A stretch of DNA of 64,000 nucleotides, taken from NCBI GenBank assembly GCA_963932145.1, contig OZ010577.1, positions 19,220,686 through 19,284,685 of the forward strand, given 5' to 3'. A program made the translations under genes and the position numbers. This DNA is from Acanthosepion lycidas. Lineage: Eukaryota > Mollusca > Cephalopoda > Sepiida > Sepiidae. Under the pieces are notes generated by a model. The model did not search any database, was not told the origin of the DNA, and saw only the letters and a list, made by a program, of their open reading frames with translations. Below, one piece after another: positions 11,743 through 22,996 of this stretch; position 1 is the stretch's first letter; each line of letters begins with the position of its first letter.

Positions 11743-12530
11743 ATAAATTGAACTGTTAGTGGAGTTGTTTCTGATTGCATTCTCTGATTTGAATTCAAAG
11801 TTTCTCAGGTTGGTTGCCAACAAAGGCTAGCGAATAAAACCAGTTATTTAATCAATAGCTGGAGGGGAAAAAAGATAAACTCATACCTTTTCCAAAAGCA
11901 TTAGCTCAAAGAGAGAACAAAATAGATATAATTTTGTAAATCTGGGTTAAAGCCACATTTGGCTACTCTAAGGTATTTAAAGTTGATCAGAAAACTTTTG
12001 TATCCTTTAAGATCAGCTATCAAGTCTTGTAAAAAAAAAAAAAATGTATTTTAAAAAATCAAATTTAGCAGCATAGAATACCAAGCCCTAAAATTAACAA
12101 AATATATTTTTCATTCATTTCAGAACTAACTTTTTCTTCAACAAGTGCTTGCATACATTTAGATTTTCTTTTTATACAACCACTATCTTGTAATTGAGTT
12201 TATCAACCAGGTGATGTTGGCTTAATTAACCTGTAAAGTGAGTGATGGGATAGTCAACAAATATAGATCAGATCTTTCAGTCACTGAATCTTAGGACAAA
12301 AATTTCCTTGAATCATTACACATGTAAAACTGGAAACATTTTCCAAATGTTGTGTTTGAAGCAAATATCATAGGGTTTACACTCTGTAGCTTTCCTTTTC
12401 TCTATTCAGGACACAGTATGTTCCGATCCCATCTTTAACTTAGTTTCTTTCTTTCTTTCATAGTCACAATGTCTTCTTCCTCTCTCTCTTTTTATGCAAG
12501 ATTTTAACAGCTTGTGTTCAACAACATGTA
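11743..12530. other. Non-coding DNA without recognised features
   Basis: AT-rich with mixed simple tracts. No coding or repeat signature shared with the rest of the window was recognised. Confidence 0.5.
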
Positions 12531-12534
12531 AAGA

Positions 12535-12900
12535 AAGCATTTAGGGTTTTTGGTTTGGTTATTTAGTGGGTTATTTAATATCAATATTTTTATTGCTGGT
12601 AATATATTTTTTCCAAAAATGTATTGTTGGTAATAATTTATTTACAAATTATTTTTGGTATTAAAAACTATTTTTACACTATCATTGTCTGTTGGGAGCC
12701 TAACAGATGCTACCACCCTGGGTCAGGGTGGACCTGGGAACACCAGCAATTAAGAGGTGGATCCATACTCCTCAAAACCTCCTAATCATAGGCTTGCTGT
12801 TGGATGCAGTTTAACATCTTACCCAGGACACTTAGGATTTTTATTATAAAGGACTGTCTTGAAGTTTTCCAAAAAAGTAGAATCTGTAGTGCAAATATTT
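12535..12900 (+). repeat. Dispersed repeat family E, copy 1
   Basis: Begins with GGTTATTTAGTGGGTTATTT and two TGGTAATA-type units, then TTACACTATCATTGT, and a GC-richer core GGTGGACCTGGGAACACCAG, CAATTAAGAGGTGGATCC and TTACCCAGGACAC. The same order occurs at 17340-17600 and 60235-61100. In this copy the TGGTAATA motif occurs only about twice, whereas copy 3 has expanded it. No coding; class unknown. Confidence 0.75.
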
Positions 12901-13437
12901 ATGGTTGAGCTTTTTTCGAAATAATGTAGGTAGATGTTTCAAGGCTGCTATGAATTACCTAACATGAATAAAACTAACAATTCCTTTCAAGATTAACTTA
13001 CTATGAGTGTTGCTATATTGAGCTACCAAGTATTGAATCTGGCTACATTTGAAGGCTGAATAATCTTAATGCTAAATTTTTAATTGGTGGCCCAAGTGAG
13101 TCCAAAAATTCATGAGTAGCAAAAATTAAAATTTAACACCATTAGGATTTTAAAAAGCAGTGCAACTCTGCTTAATTTCACTCTTTTCAAGTTTGCTTAA
13201 AATGTGTGGGTACAGAATTAAATATTCAAAAGGTTCTTTTTCAAGTGCTTCTCATTATTGCTATCATTTTGAGCAAAAGATATGATTGGGTTTAGTGTCC
13301 CAAACCAACAAAGCTTTGAATGATACATGTTCACAAAGACAAGTTCATTAAACTCGTGTGTAGGGGGGGGGACACAAACAAACAATAGACTCTTTTTAAT
13401 CTTTTAATCACACTCTCATTAAAGTTGACTTTTTTTT

Positions 13438-13474
<37 letters not shown>

Positions 13475-14030
13475 CAGTGGCTCCTCGACTAATAAGTTGT
13501 AGCATGCTTATTAACTTTGCTTTCTGCCTGACTTGATTGAACTAGATGGATGACTTAAATTAGTGGTGGAAGTCTATTTCTAAAAACATCTTGTATCAAA
13601 TATCACTTCTGAAAATGATTTTAAAAATATTCATTTTTTTTTTTTTTTTTTTATTGGAAGAGTGAGAAAGGTTTTTAGATTGATGAAGCAGAAAACATAA
13701 CTAATTTTTTTGTAAAATACTAAAACATTCCTCATAGCATTTCTGGAGACTTGATCAACTGAAATTGTACCTTTTGACCTCTTAGAGTTTATCTATCTAG
13801 AAAATATTTACATGGTTACATTCTGTGGTGACACATTTGCTTGATTAAAATTTCTCTCTCCTGATTGCCATCATCGTTGTAATTACATGGAAATTAGAAA
13901 ATCTTTCTCCCTTCTTGTCCTTGGATTGTGTGTTGGGTTTTTGTTGTTTTTAAATTGTTTCTGAGAGTAATTTAAAAAAAAATGTCTCTTTGACTTCTGG
14001 GATCATTATTTACATTGCAATCAGACTAAT
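12900..14030. other. Non-coding DNA with long poly-T tracts
   Basis: Contains poly-T runs at about 13430-13470 and 13637-13652. No gene recognised. Confidence 0.55.
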
Positions 14031-14249
14031 ATCCTCATCTTTGTTGCTAAAACAATGCTACACCCATTGTACCATCCAGCCCTCTTTAGATGTCTATCGA
14101 TCCAGGTAACCTTCAGGAACTCTTAAACTGAACCCTTTCATTAATCTCCAAGAGTAGATTGTTCTCATTCTGTTGTCCATGATTCCCATATGATCACCAA
14201 AATTAAGCAATGTTCAGCTTGGGAATACCAGGTGCTGTAAGCTTGGATA

Positions 14250-14520
14250 TATGGATGGTGTAATGGATAACAGCTCGGAATTGGAAATTGGAGAGCAGAG
14301 TTTCAATTCCAATTGGGTTCATTATATTCACTTACATGCAAATAACCCTTGGGGAAAGGTATGAATCCACTGTTTCCCCCCCAGCTATGGGTTAATTGGT
14401 AGAATTTGCATCAATAAAAATCACTATCTCAAAAGAAATTCTTACTATTTTCTGACTTTAAATAGCGTGCAGAAGAATGTTGACCTATAAAAAGTGAATA
14501 AAACAATCAAGGATTCTCAG
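14250..14520 (+). mobile_element. tRNA-derived SINE, copy S1
   Basis: The head carries an A-box-like TGGTGTAATGG and a B-box-like GAGTTTCAATTCC at about the spacing of a tRNA promoter. Then comes the body GGGAAAGGTATGAATCCACT, CCAGCTATGGGTTAATTGG, and a tail near ...GTGAATAAAACAATCAA. Related copies lie at 20920, 27400, 35555, 35865 and 36495. The B box is worn (TTTCAATTCC for TTCGAATCC). Confidence 0.82.
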
Positions 14521-14769
14521 TGGAGACTAAATGTATCAATTCTACCGAACCAAGAGATTGAATTCACAGATAATAACACCAAATGCATTAAGCAATGCTT
14601 TAATCCTGTCATGAGACAGTGAAATGAGAATAATCAATCTCCAGTTAAGTATAATGTTCATCCCTACAAAAGAGCAATGTTTCAAAAGGTTGATTTTTCT
14701 GTTGACCCTGCTATTACTTTAAACTACCGGGACTCCCTCTGCCATGTTTATTTACAAGATTATAAAAAC

Positions 14770-15470
14770 ATGTGAACAAAGTATGTGATATTTCTTATTT
14801 ACCATTTTATAAAAAAATAAATTTGTAAAATAGTTTTATTAAAAAATTTACAAAAATATGCGAAACTACAATGCAATATTTATTTAACATTTCATAAATA
14901 ATTACAAAAAGTTTGTTTTTTATTCATAATTTTATAAAAATATCTATGAACTATAGAATAAGAAAATTTAAATAGTTTCTTTTTAAAATTTTTTTTTATA
15001 ATTATGATCTAGTTTGCCTGATCAATAAAAACTCATAATAGGTTAACCCTACTTTGAAACAATTTTTAAATCATTGCTAATTTTCTAAAAATGCCTAGAA
15101 AATCTACCAATAGATTATTTATCAGTCTGACTGATAAAGAAATCGTGAAGAGTGGATACTAACCACCTTGACTCCAGCAATTGACAAAACTGGTGAATTA
15201 TATTCTTTGGAATGCTTGGCAAACAAATGGCTAATTGCCAATTGATTCAAACTTACAAAATGGTAAATAAAAAAAAAAATTCATTAGAGTTAAAATATTT
15301 TTATGATTATGTAAATTTTTTTATAAATTTATGAATAAAATATTTTTCATATTTTTTTTATAAATTGGTAAATAATAAACTTTGCATTGTATTAGTTGAA
15401 TCACATATTTTATAATGTTGTAAATAAAAAAAAATTATTCTTGTAAATAAACAATTTTTAATATTTTTGT
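14770..15470. repeat. Long AT-rich inverted repeat (possible foldback element)
   Basis: The left half (TATTTACCATTTTATAAAAA, ACTACAATGCAATATTTATT) recurs inverted in the right half, where minus-strand reading gives ACTAATACAATGCAAAGTTT and ATTTACCAATTTATAAAAA. The centre (about 15080-15240) is less AT-rich and has a short frame MPRKSTNRLFISLTDKEIV. Arms are diverged, and low complexity could exaggerate the match. Confidence 0.45.
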
Positions 15471-15599
15471 TGTAAAATCTCAAAGAAAATATATAAATTC
15501 ACTTTTGTCGGTTTGGGTTTTATTAAAATTCTAATCATTTCTTTTTAGAACAATAAACATTGCTGAGGAGTGAAGGTAGTTAAAAATAATAGTGGTGTC

Positions 15600-15648
15600 A
15601 AGGGAAACTTTTTTTTTTTTCTGCAGGCACAAAGTTTAAACTTTGCCC
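15600..15648. mobile_element. Partial MITE end related to 8628-8935
   Basis: GGTGTCAAGGGAAAC, a T run, then CTGCAGGC and AAAGTTTAAACTTTGCCCAA. Read on minus this is TTGGGCAAAGTTTAAACTTT, the terminal repeat of the 8.6-kb MITE. The other end was not found. Confidence 0.6.
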
Positions 15649-15669
15649 AATCTTCATGAATTAAAAGAA

Positions 15670-15790
15670 ATGTTTAGTTTGAAATTCTCTGATGTTATCT
15701 GGATTGACAGTTACCTGTAGATAGTCAAGAGGGTGGAACAGCCAAAACTGTGATAATGGTAAAAAAGATGATGCTTAGTTTGACTGGAAA
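15670..15790 (+). repeat. Dispersed repeat family C, copy 2
   Basis: TTATCTGGATTGACAGTTACC, TAGATAGTCAAGAGGGTGG, CAGCCAAAACTGTGATAA and AAAGATGATG align in order with 17950-18060. Short and unassigned. Confidence 0.62.
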
Positions 15791-16234
15791 TAAAATGAAT
15801 AAAATTTCTTTTTCCAGTTCCACTTTTTGTTGTTGTTGTTGACCATTGTCTGTTCTTTTCACAATGTTTTTACTTATAAACAGGAATTGCCAGATATTAA
15901 AGGGACATATTCAGTTGGATATAAATAAATGATGTAACCTAATGTTATAGGGCCTGTAACAAATTTTAACGTTTTTAATTTTTCTTTTGGGTGGATCAAG
16001 GGAATTGGCAAATTACAATATGATATTAGAATTGAAAACTATTCTCTGTTCATGGAACTAACTTCCAACCACAATAACTAGGAGATAGTCATTTTTTTTC
16101 TTAAAAGGGGCTAAGTGAACAGAGACAACAGGAGTCTCTTCAGGTATCTTACAAATGTACCTGTGATAATATCCAGGGATTGGATAGCTACTTCTTGCTA
16201 GGCTTTTGGATCAGTGCCACCCTCTTCAATGCTT

Positions 16235-16620
16235 TAGACATAGTGGTCAAGCCCTGTATCAAGGTGCCTGTATGTGTTTCCACAGGACTCTGTTCCCTCT
16301 TACATTGCCAACATGACCAAGATGACCAAGAATTTTCCTGATCATGTCACCTCTCAACATATGACCTCCTATCCCAATTTAAATCTTTTAGAATTATATT
16401 TGGGACATCATTAAAAGCAGGCAGTATTAACTCCTTCCTCACCACTTGGACGAGATGTGACACAAGGTCTTTTTCAGGTGGGGATGAAAAGGCAGGTCAG
16501 TTAGCAGACCCACAATACTAAGGATTTGATGAAAGATGCCAAGTTACAAGCAGATGTCTAAAGTGTAATCTGAGTTATACTGCTGAGTCTCTGGAAGTAT
16601 TTTTTATCCTCAATTGGCTC
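16235..16620 (+). mobile_element. Mariner-type transposase relic
   Basis: Translations give QDSVPSYIANMTKMTKNFPD, HVTSQHMTSYPNLNLLELY, GHH*K and, after an interruption, HNTKDLMKDAKLQADV. These follow in order the mariner-like C-terminal pattern QD(S/G)APAHTA...FPDHVTP..WPPNSPDLNPLDYYVWG...NTKDSL. Stops and an inserted stretch make it non-functional. Terminal repeats are not identified. Confidence 0.7.
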
Positions 16621-16814
16621 TGAAGAGTAGCAATAACCAGTTAACTTCTTTTTTATTTGTTTTGTTGATTCAAGCTTTGTTAGTGAATTTGGGTAGATAT
16701 AACTGTTGGTTATGCTAGCATGAAGTCATAAGTCATCGTAACTGAGAATTTGAACACACTAGCCTTGTTCAGACAGTTGATCATGCTAAATGATGCACTC
16801 TCTACCAGAAGCTG

Positions 16815-16930
16815 CAATATAATTATATAATTGCAATATAAACCACAAGAGGTTCTCTGAATGTTCAACAAACACAAATGTACTTGATTAGAAGTCTGCA
16901 ACAGAGATAGCAATCTGCCCTAGCAGACAG
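16815..16930 (-). repeat. Dispersed repeat family F, inverted copy
   Basis: Read on minus: CCTGTCTGCTAGGGCAGATT, TTGCAGACTTCTAATCAAGT, ACATTTGTGTTTGTTGAACA, GTGGTTTATATTGCAA. This matches the plus-strand copies at 16985-17165 and 21455-21570. It sits head to head with the next copy about 55 bases away. Confidence 0.7.
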
Positions 16931-16984
16931 GCATAGTTAAAAATGAGCAACCAGACATTTATATATAATGGCTGGTTACTTTAT

Positions 16985-17165
16985 TTCTCCCAAGCCCACC
17001 TATCTACTAAGGTGGCTAGCCAGTCCCTATTGTGCAGACACCTGCTCAGGCACATTTGTGTTTATTCAACACCCACAGAACCCACCTTGGCTTATACTGA
17101 AAGTACCACCCAGTAGAATCCCTCAAGCATTGTACAATACCTGTGCCAATAAATTTTTAAAGTGA
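16985..17165 (+). repeat. Dispersed repeat family F, forward copy
   Basis: GGTGGCTAGCCAGTCCCTAT, CACCTGCTCAGGCACATTTG and TGTTTATTCAACACCCACAG match 21455-21540. Together with the preceding copy it forms an imperfect inverted pair. No coding support. Confidence 0.7.
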
Positions 17166-17339
17166 AGAATGTCAGTGCACAGGATCAATCCTACTCTCTG
17201 ACCAAAACCAGCAATGCTCCAAAAAGAGGACATCATCAGTTACTAATGAGCTGCAGATCTTACTTAAATTTTCCTTCTTTTAGAGAGATGTCCTAATAAT
17301 GATTAGTCCCTCTCTCCTGATGGCTCTTATTGGTGGTGT

Positions 17340-17600
17340 TGGTGTCGGTGAGTGACCGTTATCCTCTGTGTTTACTCTTTGCCCATAGATAGGACCCTTA
17401 CAGTTGCTATCACTGCAAGGCCAGGGTGAACCTGGGAACAACAGCAATTAAGAGATGGTTCCATGCCTATCAAAAATCTCGATCAGAATTCTTGATGCCA
17501 GATGTAGTTTATCATCATACCCAGAAGATATACGCACACATGCACACAAAAGTATAAGACTTTATATTACAACAAAAATTTGGTCAAATTTTCGAAAGTT
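17340..17600 (+). repeat. Dispersed repeat family E, copy 2
   Basis: GCCAGGGTGAACCTGGGAAC, AACAGCAATTAAGAGATGG, AGATGTAGTTTATCATC and ATACCCAGAAG align with the core of copies 1 and 3. The upstream TGGTAATA segment is absent. Confidence 0.72.
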
Positions 17601-17784
17601 TGTCAGGCTAAGAAATTTTTTCGCACCATTTTGTATAACTATTTTAGTATGTGTTTGTCCCCCTGTAAAGCACAAACAAGAAGAAACAAATTCAAACTTT
17701 GTTGGGTGCCAATCTGAACATTTTGCTATTCAAGTAAATAATCTCTGGTTGTACAGCAAGATAGTCTCATAGACCAAATTGTTA

Positions 17785-17880
17785 ATATAGTGAGTTTGAT
17801 CCTCACTGGGTGCCCCATTACTTTGGCAAATGCCAGACTAAAGTAAACCTGGTAAAGTGTCTCTAGTGCCAAATGTATTT
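17785..17880 (+). repeat. Dispersed repeat family D, copy 1
   Basis: GAGTTTGATCCTCACTGGGT followed by GCC. The same phrase is found near 37967 (TGATCCTCACTATGTGCC), 38110 (CTCACTGGGTGCC) and 51165 (CTTGATCATCACTGGGTGC). Confidence 0.55.
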
Positions 17881-17949
17881 TTATAAATTTTCTTGCACTC
17901 TATGCACTGTGGAAAAATACAATTTAACATTCTAGATTAAATAAAGGGA

Positions 17950-18115
17950 TCAGTTCAAAATTTCCTGTAGGTTATCTGGATCAACATATACCTAATGATA
18001 GCTGGAGGGTACTATGGTCAAAACTTTATGACAACAACAACAAAGATGAGGACAATGGTTAACATGTAAATAATGTAAACTGCTCATCCCAGAAATTTGC
18101 ACAGAAAAAAGCAAT
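17950..18115 (+). repeat. Dispersed repeat family C, copy 3
   Basis: TTCCTGTAGGTTATCTGGAT, AATGATAGCTGGAGGGTAC, AACAACAACAAAGATGAGG and GTAAATAATGTAAACTGC are shared with the two earlier copies. An inverted trace lies near 55500-55540. Confidence 0.65.
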
Positions 18116-18404
18116 TTAAGATATTACTCAACTCAACATTGAGCACATCATTATGGTTTAAATATTAACAGAAAATTAATAAAAAAATATTAGTTATATA
18201 TTTGAAATTTATTTAAAGAATTTTCACTACTAGATTTTTTTTGCAACACTGATGCATGTTAAAATTCTCACAGTATTTAGTATTGTTGAAGTTATTGCTA
18301 ACATTTTTTTTTTGTTGAGATTTACAAACTCTGTTTTATTCAATTTCACAAATCAGTTGATGAAATTGGAAAGATACTTTGACAAAACCCCTATTTTACA
18401 CACC

Positions 18405-18517
18405 CAAGTAAACCAAAATGTACTTAGTATCCGCTTACCTGTTTCCACTTCTCCCCAAAATTTGGTTTTGATTGGTCGATGTATGACTAACAGAAGTCAC
18501 AGAATTTTATATATAAA
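18405..18517 (-). mobile_element. Short Helitron-like element, diverged copy
   Basis: Minus reading starts near TTTATATATAAAATTCTGTG and ends near TTTTGGTTTACTTG. It shares the 5' part (TGACTTCTGTTAG, ATCAAAACCAAA) with 23155-23304. The terminal TC and CTAG are changed here, so this is an older copy. Confidence 0.5.
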
Positions 18518-18519
18518 TT

Positions 18520-19960
18520 AGTTTTACTCTATTCTCAAACTCTGAGTCAATACAATTTTCATTATTATTTTCTGACTAATTTTACTCCATCTTGTGTCAT
18601 CTTATCTCAACATTCTAAGTTGATAGACTCTTGCTCTTATTAGTTCACTTGTTTGATCATTTAAGAAAATACATTTATTATACAATTTATGTTTTAAAAA
18701 CAGATGTCATAAAACTGACTTCAAAGGGCATTTAGGCTCTTACTTTTTTCCTATTACTCAAGGGTTGTTGCTAGACAGAAAAAGAAATTAACTCTTGCAA
18801 TACAGATTTTCATTTAAATTATATTCACTTGTGCTTGCAAGTGCATCATTTAATTCAGTGATAATCCAAAAAACTTTTCTAATTTTAAAAAGAAAATTTA
18901 ATAATTTATTTATTCTCAAATAATTTCTGAAATTTTCAATAAAATTTTATTATTTGATTTTTATATATAACCCACCCATCCAACTTTTATTTTATTGCTC
19001 AGCCCAGTGTAGGGACTGCCTGGACTGAGTGAGAGCAGAATTTATTATTCTGATGCCTTATTTCAAACTCATTCAAATTCTGTGTTTGTGCAAACATTAA
19101 ATGACACAAGCACATGTAAATCACTCATGTACAACACCAACATATGCATATACATTACATACGTGCAAGAAACTGACACCTGCAGACTGTGTGTGATGGA
19201 CTGACAATCATTTCTCCTTTTTTATATAGATTTTATTACTAGTCTTACTCCTTTTTATCATAACATACTAATGAATAGATTTCAAATTATTACTATTATT
19301 TTATTAGTAATTTTATTCTATCTTATTATTGCTTTTAATCTCCCAAACTTTCAATCAATAAATTCTTCATTGTTGTAATTATTTTATTATTAGTTTTACT
19401 CTTCATATTTTTTTTTTATTCCAACACTCTGGCACAAAAAACTTACTTATTGTATAACTGGTTTTACTCTTTCTTATTTAGCATTTCAGGTAAAAAGATA
19501 ACAACAATAACTGTTTGTTTTTCTGTGATTTTTACCTGAAAGATAACAATGTCTGAAGTTCTTTTTGAGTCAAAGTTCAGTAATGTTAGTTATTCCTTTT
19601 CTTGATGTATATGCTATCTATCTTTCCCCCCCCCCCATCCTGTTTTGTAGCTGTTTAGACTTCTTAAATATTCTTCCTTCTGATGGTCAATATAACTGGA
19701 ACTGAAAGGTAATGTTTTTCATTGTATTTTTTTCTCTCTACAAAATGGAAAGAATTTTCCTAATTCTGTTTTAATGTGAGTGATGTAAAATTTTTTTATT
19801 TTGGTTTAAAATTAGCTAAGTAGACAGAATTTTGAAATAGTCTTTCAGCAAATTTCACCAAATAAATGTGATTTTCAAATAAATTTTGACTGGAAATCTT
19901 AAATTGTAAATTAAACAATCTTAAAGATTTTTCATTAGAACACTTCAGCAAAATATTTTT
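18520..19960. other. AT-rich non-coding DNA
   Basis: No coding signature. Contains a poly-C run at about 19627-19636 and many T/A tracts. Confidence 0.5.
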
Positions 19961-19964
19961 CTTT

Positions 19965-20200
19965 GTGTCATGTCTCCTCAGGGCGTAGACGATCATGGTT
20001 CTCCACTACTTTTGTAGCTCTTAAAAAATTTTGTCTTTCTGTTATTTTTCCTAATCTCTGTTCCGCCATCCATTTACTCAAGCTCATGTTGCAAGTCATG
20101 TGCCATTTTCCTCTGTCCCACTTGCCTTCAATCTGTCCTGTGAGTACCAAATATTCTAAGCCCTCTTTCCTCATTATGTACCCTAGAAATTTCTGTTTTT
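19965..20200 (-). mobile_element. LINE C-terminal fragment
   Basis: Minus translation at 20174-19968 gives MRKEGLEYLVLTGQIEGKW, then WMAEQRLGKITERQNFLRAT, the end of the KYLGNVLTEDG LINE family. The frame is open for 68 residues, so this copy is comparatively young or lucky. It is 5'-truncated. Confidence 0.9.
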
Positions 20201-20204
20201 TTTT

Positions 20205-20330
20205 TTTTTACTCGCCCTCCTCCTTTCACTCCTCTTTCTACTCTTTCCCACATCCTTCTCTCCCACCTGCCCTTATATTCTTGTCTTCTAATTCAGTTTT
20301 CCTTCTCCCCTGCTGTTTTCCACCAAAAGC
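20205..20330. repeat. Pyrimidine-rich low-complexity stretch
   Basis: T run followed by irregular CTCCTTTC-type sequence. No unit repeat. Confidence 0.6.
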
Positions 20331-20919
20331 TAGAATGCTTCATTATATCCTGATTTTAGCCCATAATGGAGTTGGGCTTCAGGAATAATCTATCCATGCC
20401 TTAGCCAAGTGTGACATGACTGCAGCAAACATATCCCACTATCTACATATCTGAGTAGAAAAGAGATTAATTTTGAATTATTAATATTATATTCTGCTAT
20501 ATCTGATCACATATTATTATATGTATGCAATATGTGATATCTGTTCAGATATGCTGTTAATATCTACTGTCAATTTAATCACTTGAGTCAATGAGACTTT
20601 TGATAGTTATTTTATAAATTATAGCTATGATATCATGCCCCCTTTATTTTATTTCTTCTTGGTTTGGCTGAAATATTTTCAACCTGCCTTCATATTTGTA
20701 TGTGTCTAAAAGAAATACATTCACATGAATTGAGTATAGTTTGTATGAAGTGCTTTAGAAAAATCCACTTGCTTCTATTCAAATTGTTGCTTCTAAGTAA
20801 TTAAGAAAATAGTTCTGTTTTACCAATATTTTTATTTTTAAAATTTAAAGAAACTGTCTGTATAAAACTTCAAAGGAAATTCTGTTTACAAGTTTTAATT
20901 ATTTTTGTTTTTGCAAATG

Positions 20920-21090
20920 TTTGGGTGAGATAAACAATAGTAGCTTAGAGAGCCAAGTTCAAATTCCAGTAAAGCCTTGTTTCATTCACTTTTGTACAAA
21001 TATTCTTGAGAAAGATATGAATTCATTCTCTTCTTCCCTGCTATAACTAAGACTGGATTCTTCTATCTTGGTTGGCAGCCAGTCTAGGAA
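20920..21090 (+). mobile_element. tRNA-derived SINE, copy S2 (worn)
   Basis: B-box region CAAGTTCAAATTCCAGT, then CATTCACTTTTGTACAAATA, TTCTTGAGAAAGATATGAAT and CCCTGCTATAAC, in the same order as S1. A tail with TTGGTTGGCAGCCAGTCTAG follows. Confidence 0.65.
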
Positions 21091-21454
21091 AAGAAAACTT
21101 TGAATTCAAACCTGTATATAACCCTGGTGAAGCACCTACTATGTAGCTAACAAAAAAAGATCATGGAGTTTGCAATAACTTGGAGTCTAGCTGTGATTGC
21201 TTAGTCAATCAATTTCTGGAAAATTTTATTTTCAAAAACCAATTTTTATAATTACTGTATCTGAATTAATTTTAAATAAAGGACTTTTTCAATATCAATT
21301 TTATAAATTATTCCTATCTGCAAGGGCATTAATGCAAAGTGGATGCAAATTCTTATTTGAAGTTTGAGATCTTTCCAGTTGTGATGTTTCTGGCTTGTAT
21401 CATGGTGAATAGTAATGTATGGCCACTCATATTTGAGTGTGTCTGTCTACCAGG

Positions 21455-21570
21455 GCAGCTAGCCAATCCCTATTGCAGATGACTGATCAGGCACATTTGT
21501 GTTTCTTCAACAACTGTAGAGCCCACCTGTGTTTTATATTGCAACTATGCTGAGTCGATCTTAGAGTTTC
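21455..21570 (+). repeat. Dispersed repeat family F, third copy
   Basis: CTACCAGGGCAGCTAGCCAA, GATGACTGATCAGGCACATT and CCTGTGTTTTATATTGCAAC match the pair at 16.8-17.2 kb. Confidence 0.7.
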
Positions 21571-21734
21571 TGGGAAAGTGTGTGTATAATCTGGTGGGAT
21601 CAAACCCTTGGTCACAATGACTTGTGACTTTGTGTTACCCCCAACCAACAAGCCAATTTCACTCATATGGCTTGAGTCAATTCAGGGTATAGTTTTCAGG
21701 TACTTTTTAAAGGATTACTTCCATGGACCAATAG

Positions 21735-21845
21735 CATCAATATCATCACCTTCCTAACAAATTAACTGTGATGAGATTTGAACCCAGGTCTCATGGTCAG
21801 AAAGCAAATGTTCTAATCATTCAGCTTCATACCCATATGGTGTTG
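21735..21845 (-). mobile_element. tRNA-derived SINE head, second family
   Basis: Minus strand reads AGCTGAATGATTAGAACATT, then GACCATGAGACCTGGGTTC and AAATCTCATC. GGGTTCAAATCTC is a good Pol III B box, and the A-box region is tRNA-like. It is too degenerate for a tRNA gene: no matching acceptor stem is visible. Confidence 0.62.
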
Positions 21846-21939
21846 AGTAGTGTCATATAAGAAAAAAACAGGATCTCTCTTTCAGCTTGACCAGAAATAT
21901 TAGTTTTGGCCTTATGTCTACTGACTTTGAAAGTTTTCT

Positions 21940-22275
21940 TTTGTGTGTCATGTCCCTCCCTTCAGGATATAGGCGATTATGGCTCTCCACATCCTCTTGT
22001 TCCTTGTAGCTCTTAGTATGTTTTGTCTTTTTTTCTCCCAAACCCCTTTCTGCTCAAGCCCATTAAGTATATCACATGTTACTTTCCCTGTCCCTTTTCC
22101 CCTCTATTCATCCTGTGAGTATCAGGTTTTCCAAGCCCTCCTTCCTCATTACGTGTCCCAGAAATTTCAACTGCCTCTTCCTGATAAGTATGTTTTCTCT
22201 TCATTTCCATTTTCTCCAAAACCTCATCATTGCTCAAGGTCACCACCTCCTATCCCCTATTCATCTTTAAGTCAA
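21940..22275 (-). mobile_element. LINE C-terminal fragment
   Basis: Minus frames contain EEGLENLILTG, IEGKRDRES and AERGLGEKKTKHTKSYKEQE, the same order as the KYLGNVLTEDG family tail, with several stops and shifts. The 3' end is at about 21950 (GGATATAGGCGATTATGGCT). Confidence 0.85.
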
Positions 22276-22964
22276 ATTATCCTGATAGACTACCAATTTC
22301 CCAGGGTTCAACCATGTGGTTAGCCATAAAATAGATACAAGCCAACAATCACTGACTTTATCATCATCATCAGATAGATATAGATTTTACTGGGAATTTT
22401 TACTTTTGGGTAAATTAAATTTATTCAGAAAGCTGATTATTGCAGAAGACTTACATTTGAAATAGTCTTCAATGCTAAAATGGTAACATTTCTTTAAATT
22501 TTTACATGAAGATAAAATGAAAGAACCTATCAAGTTGAGTGTCCAATTATTATTTAAAGTAAATAAAGATTCTCTCTTCACTGATGAATAATTTTTTTTT
22601 TTCTTCATTCGTACCTGTGTTTTGGAAAATTCTCTGATGAGGATCTGATAAACTCCATAAGTGATTCTAATCATGTGATAGAATTGATAACAATCCTCAT
22701 GGATGAGTCAATAATTTTTTTTTTTTTTTTCTCATTTTTTTTTTTGCTGGTGATTGGTTGCCCTGAACACATAACTTATTGAACTGACATTTGAAGTACA
22801 AATGCTACTCAAAAGTTTAAATATTTGCCAAATCCTGACAGTTTTACAATTATGTTTGTCTGTCCACAGAATGCATTTACAAGTGTGGCCATTCAATCAG
22901 ATGACAGCAATTAACTACCCAGTTGACAGCTTATTTCATTTTTTTTAAGCTTCTCATGCAGTTA

Positions 22965-22984
22965 TATATATATATATATATATG
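22965..22984. repeat. (TA)n microsatellite
   Basis: Short TA array ending TGTGTGT, immediately before the repeated unit at 22997-23437. Confidence 0.85.
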
Positions 22985-22996
22985 TGTGTAAAGAAA

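Noticed and set aside
21735-21845. A tRNA gene on the minus strand
   Set aside because: The B box is good, but the acceptor stem and anticodon arm do not pair. It fits a tRNA-derived SINE better.
22630-22660. CTGATGAGGATCTGATAAAC as another hammerhead-like core
   Set aside because: There is no GAAA strand after a plausible stem. The CTGATGA match alone is common by chance.
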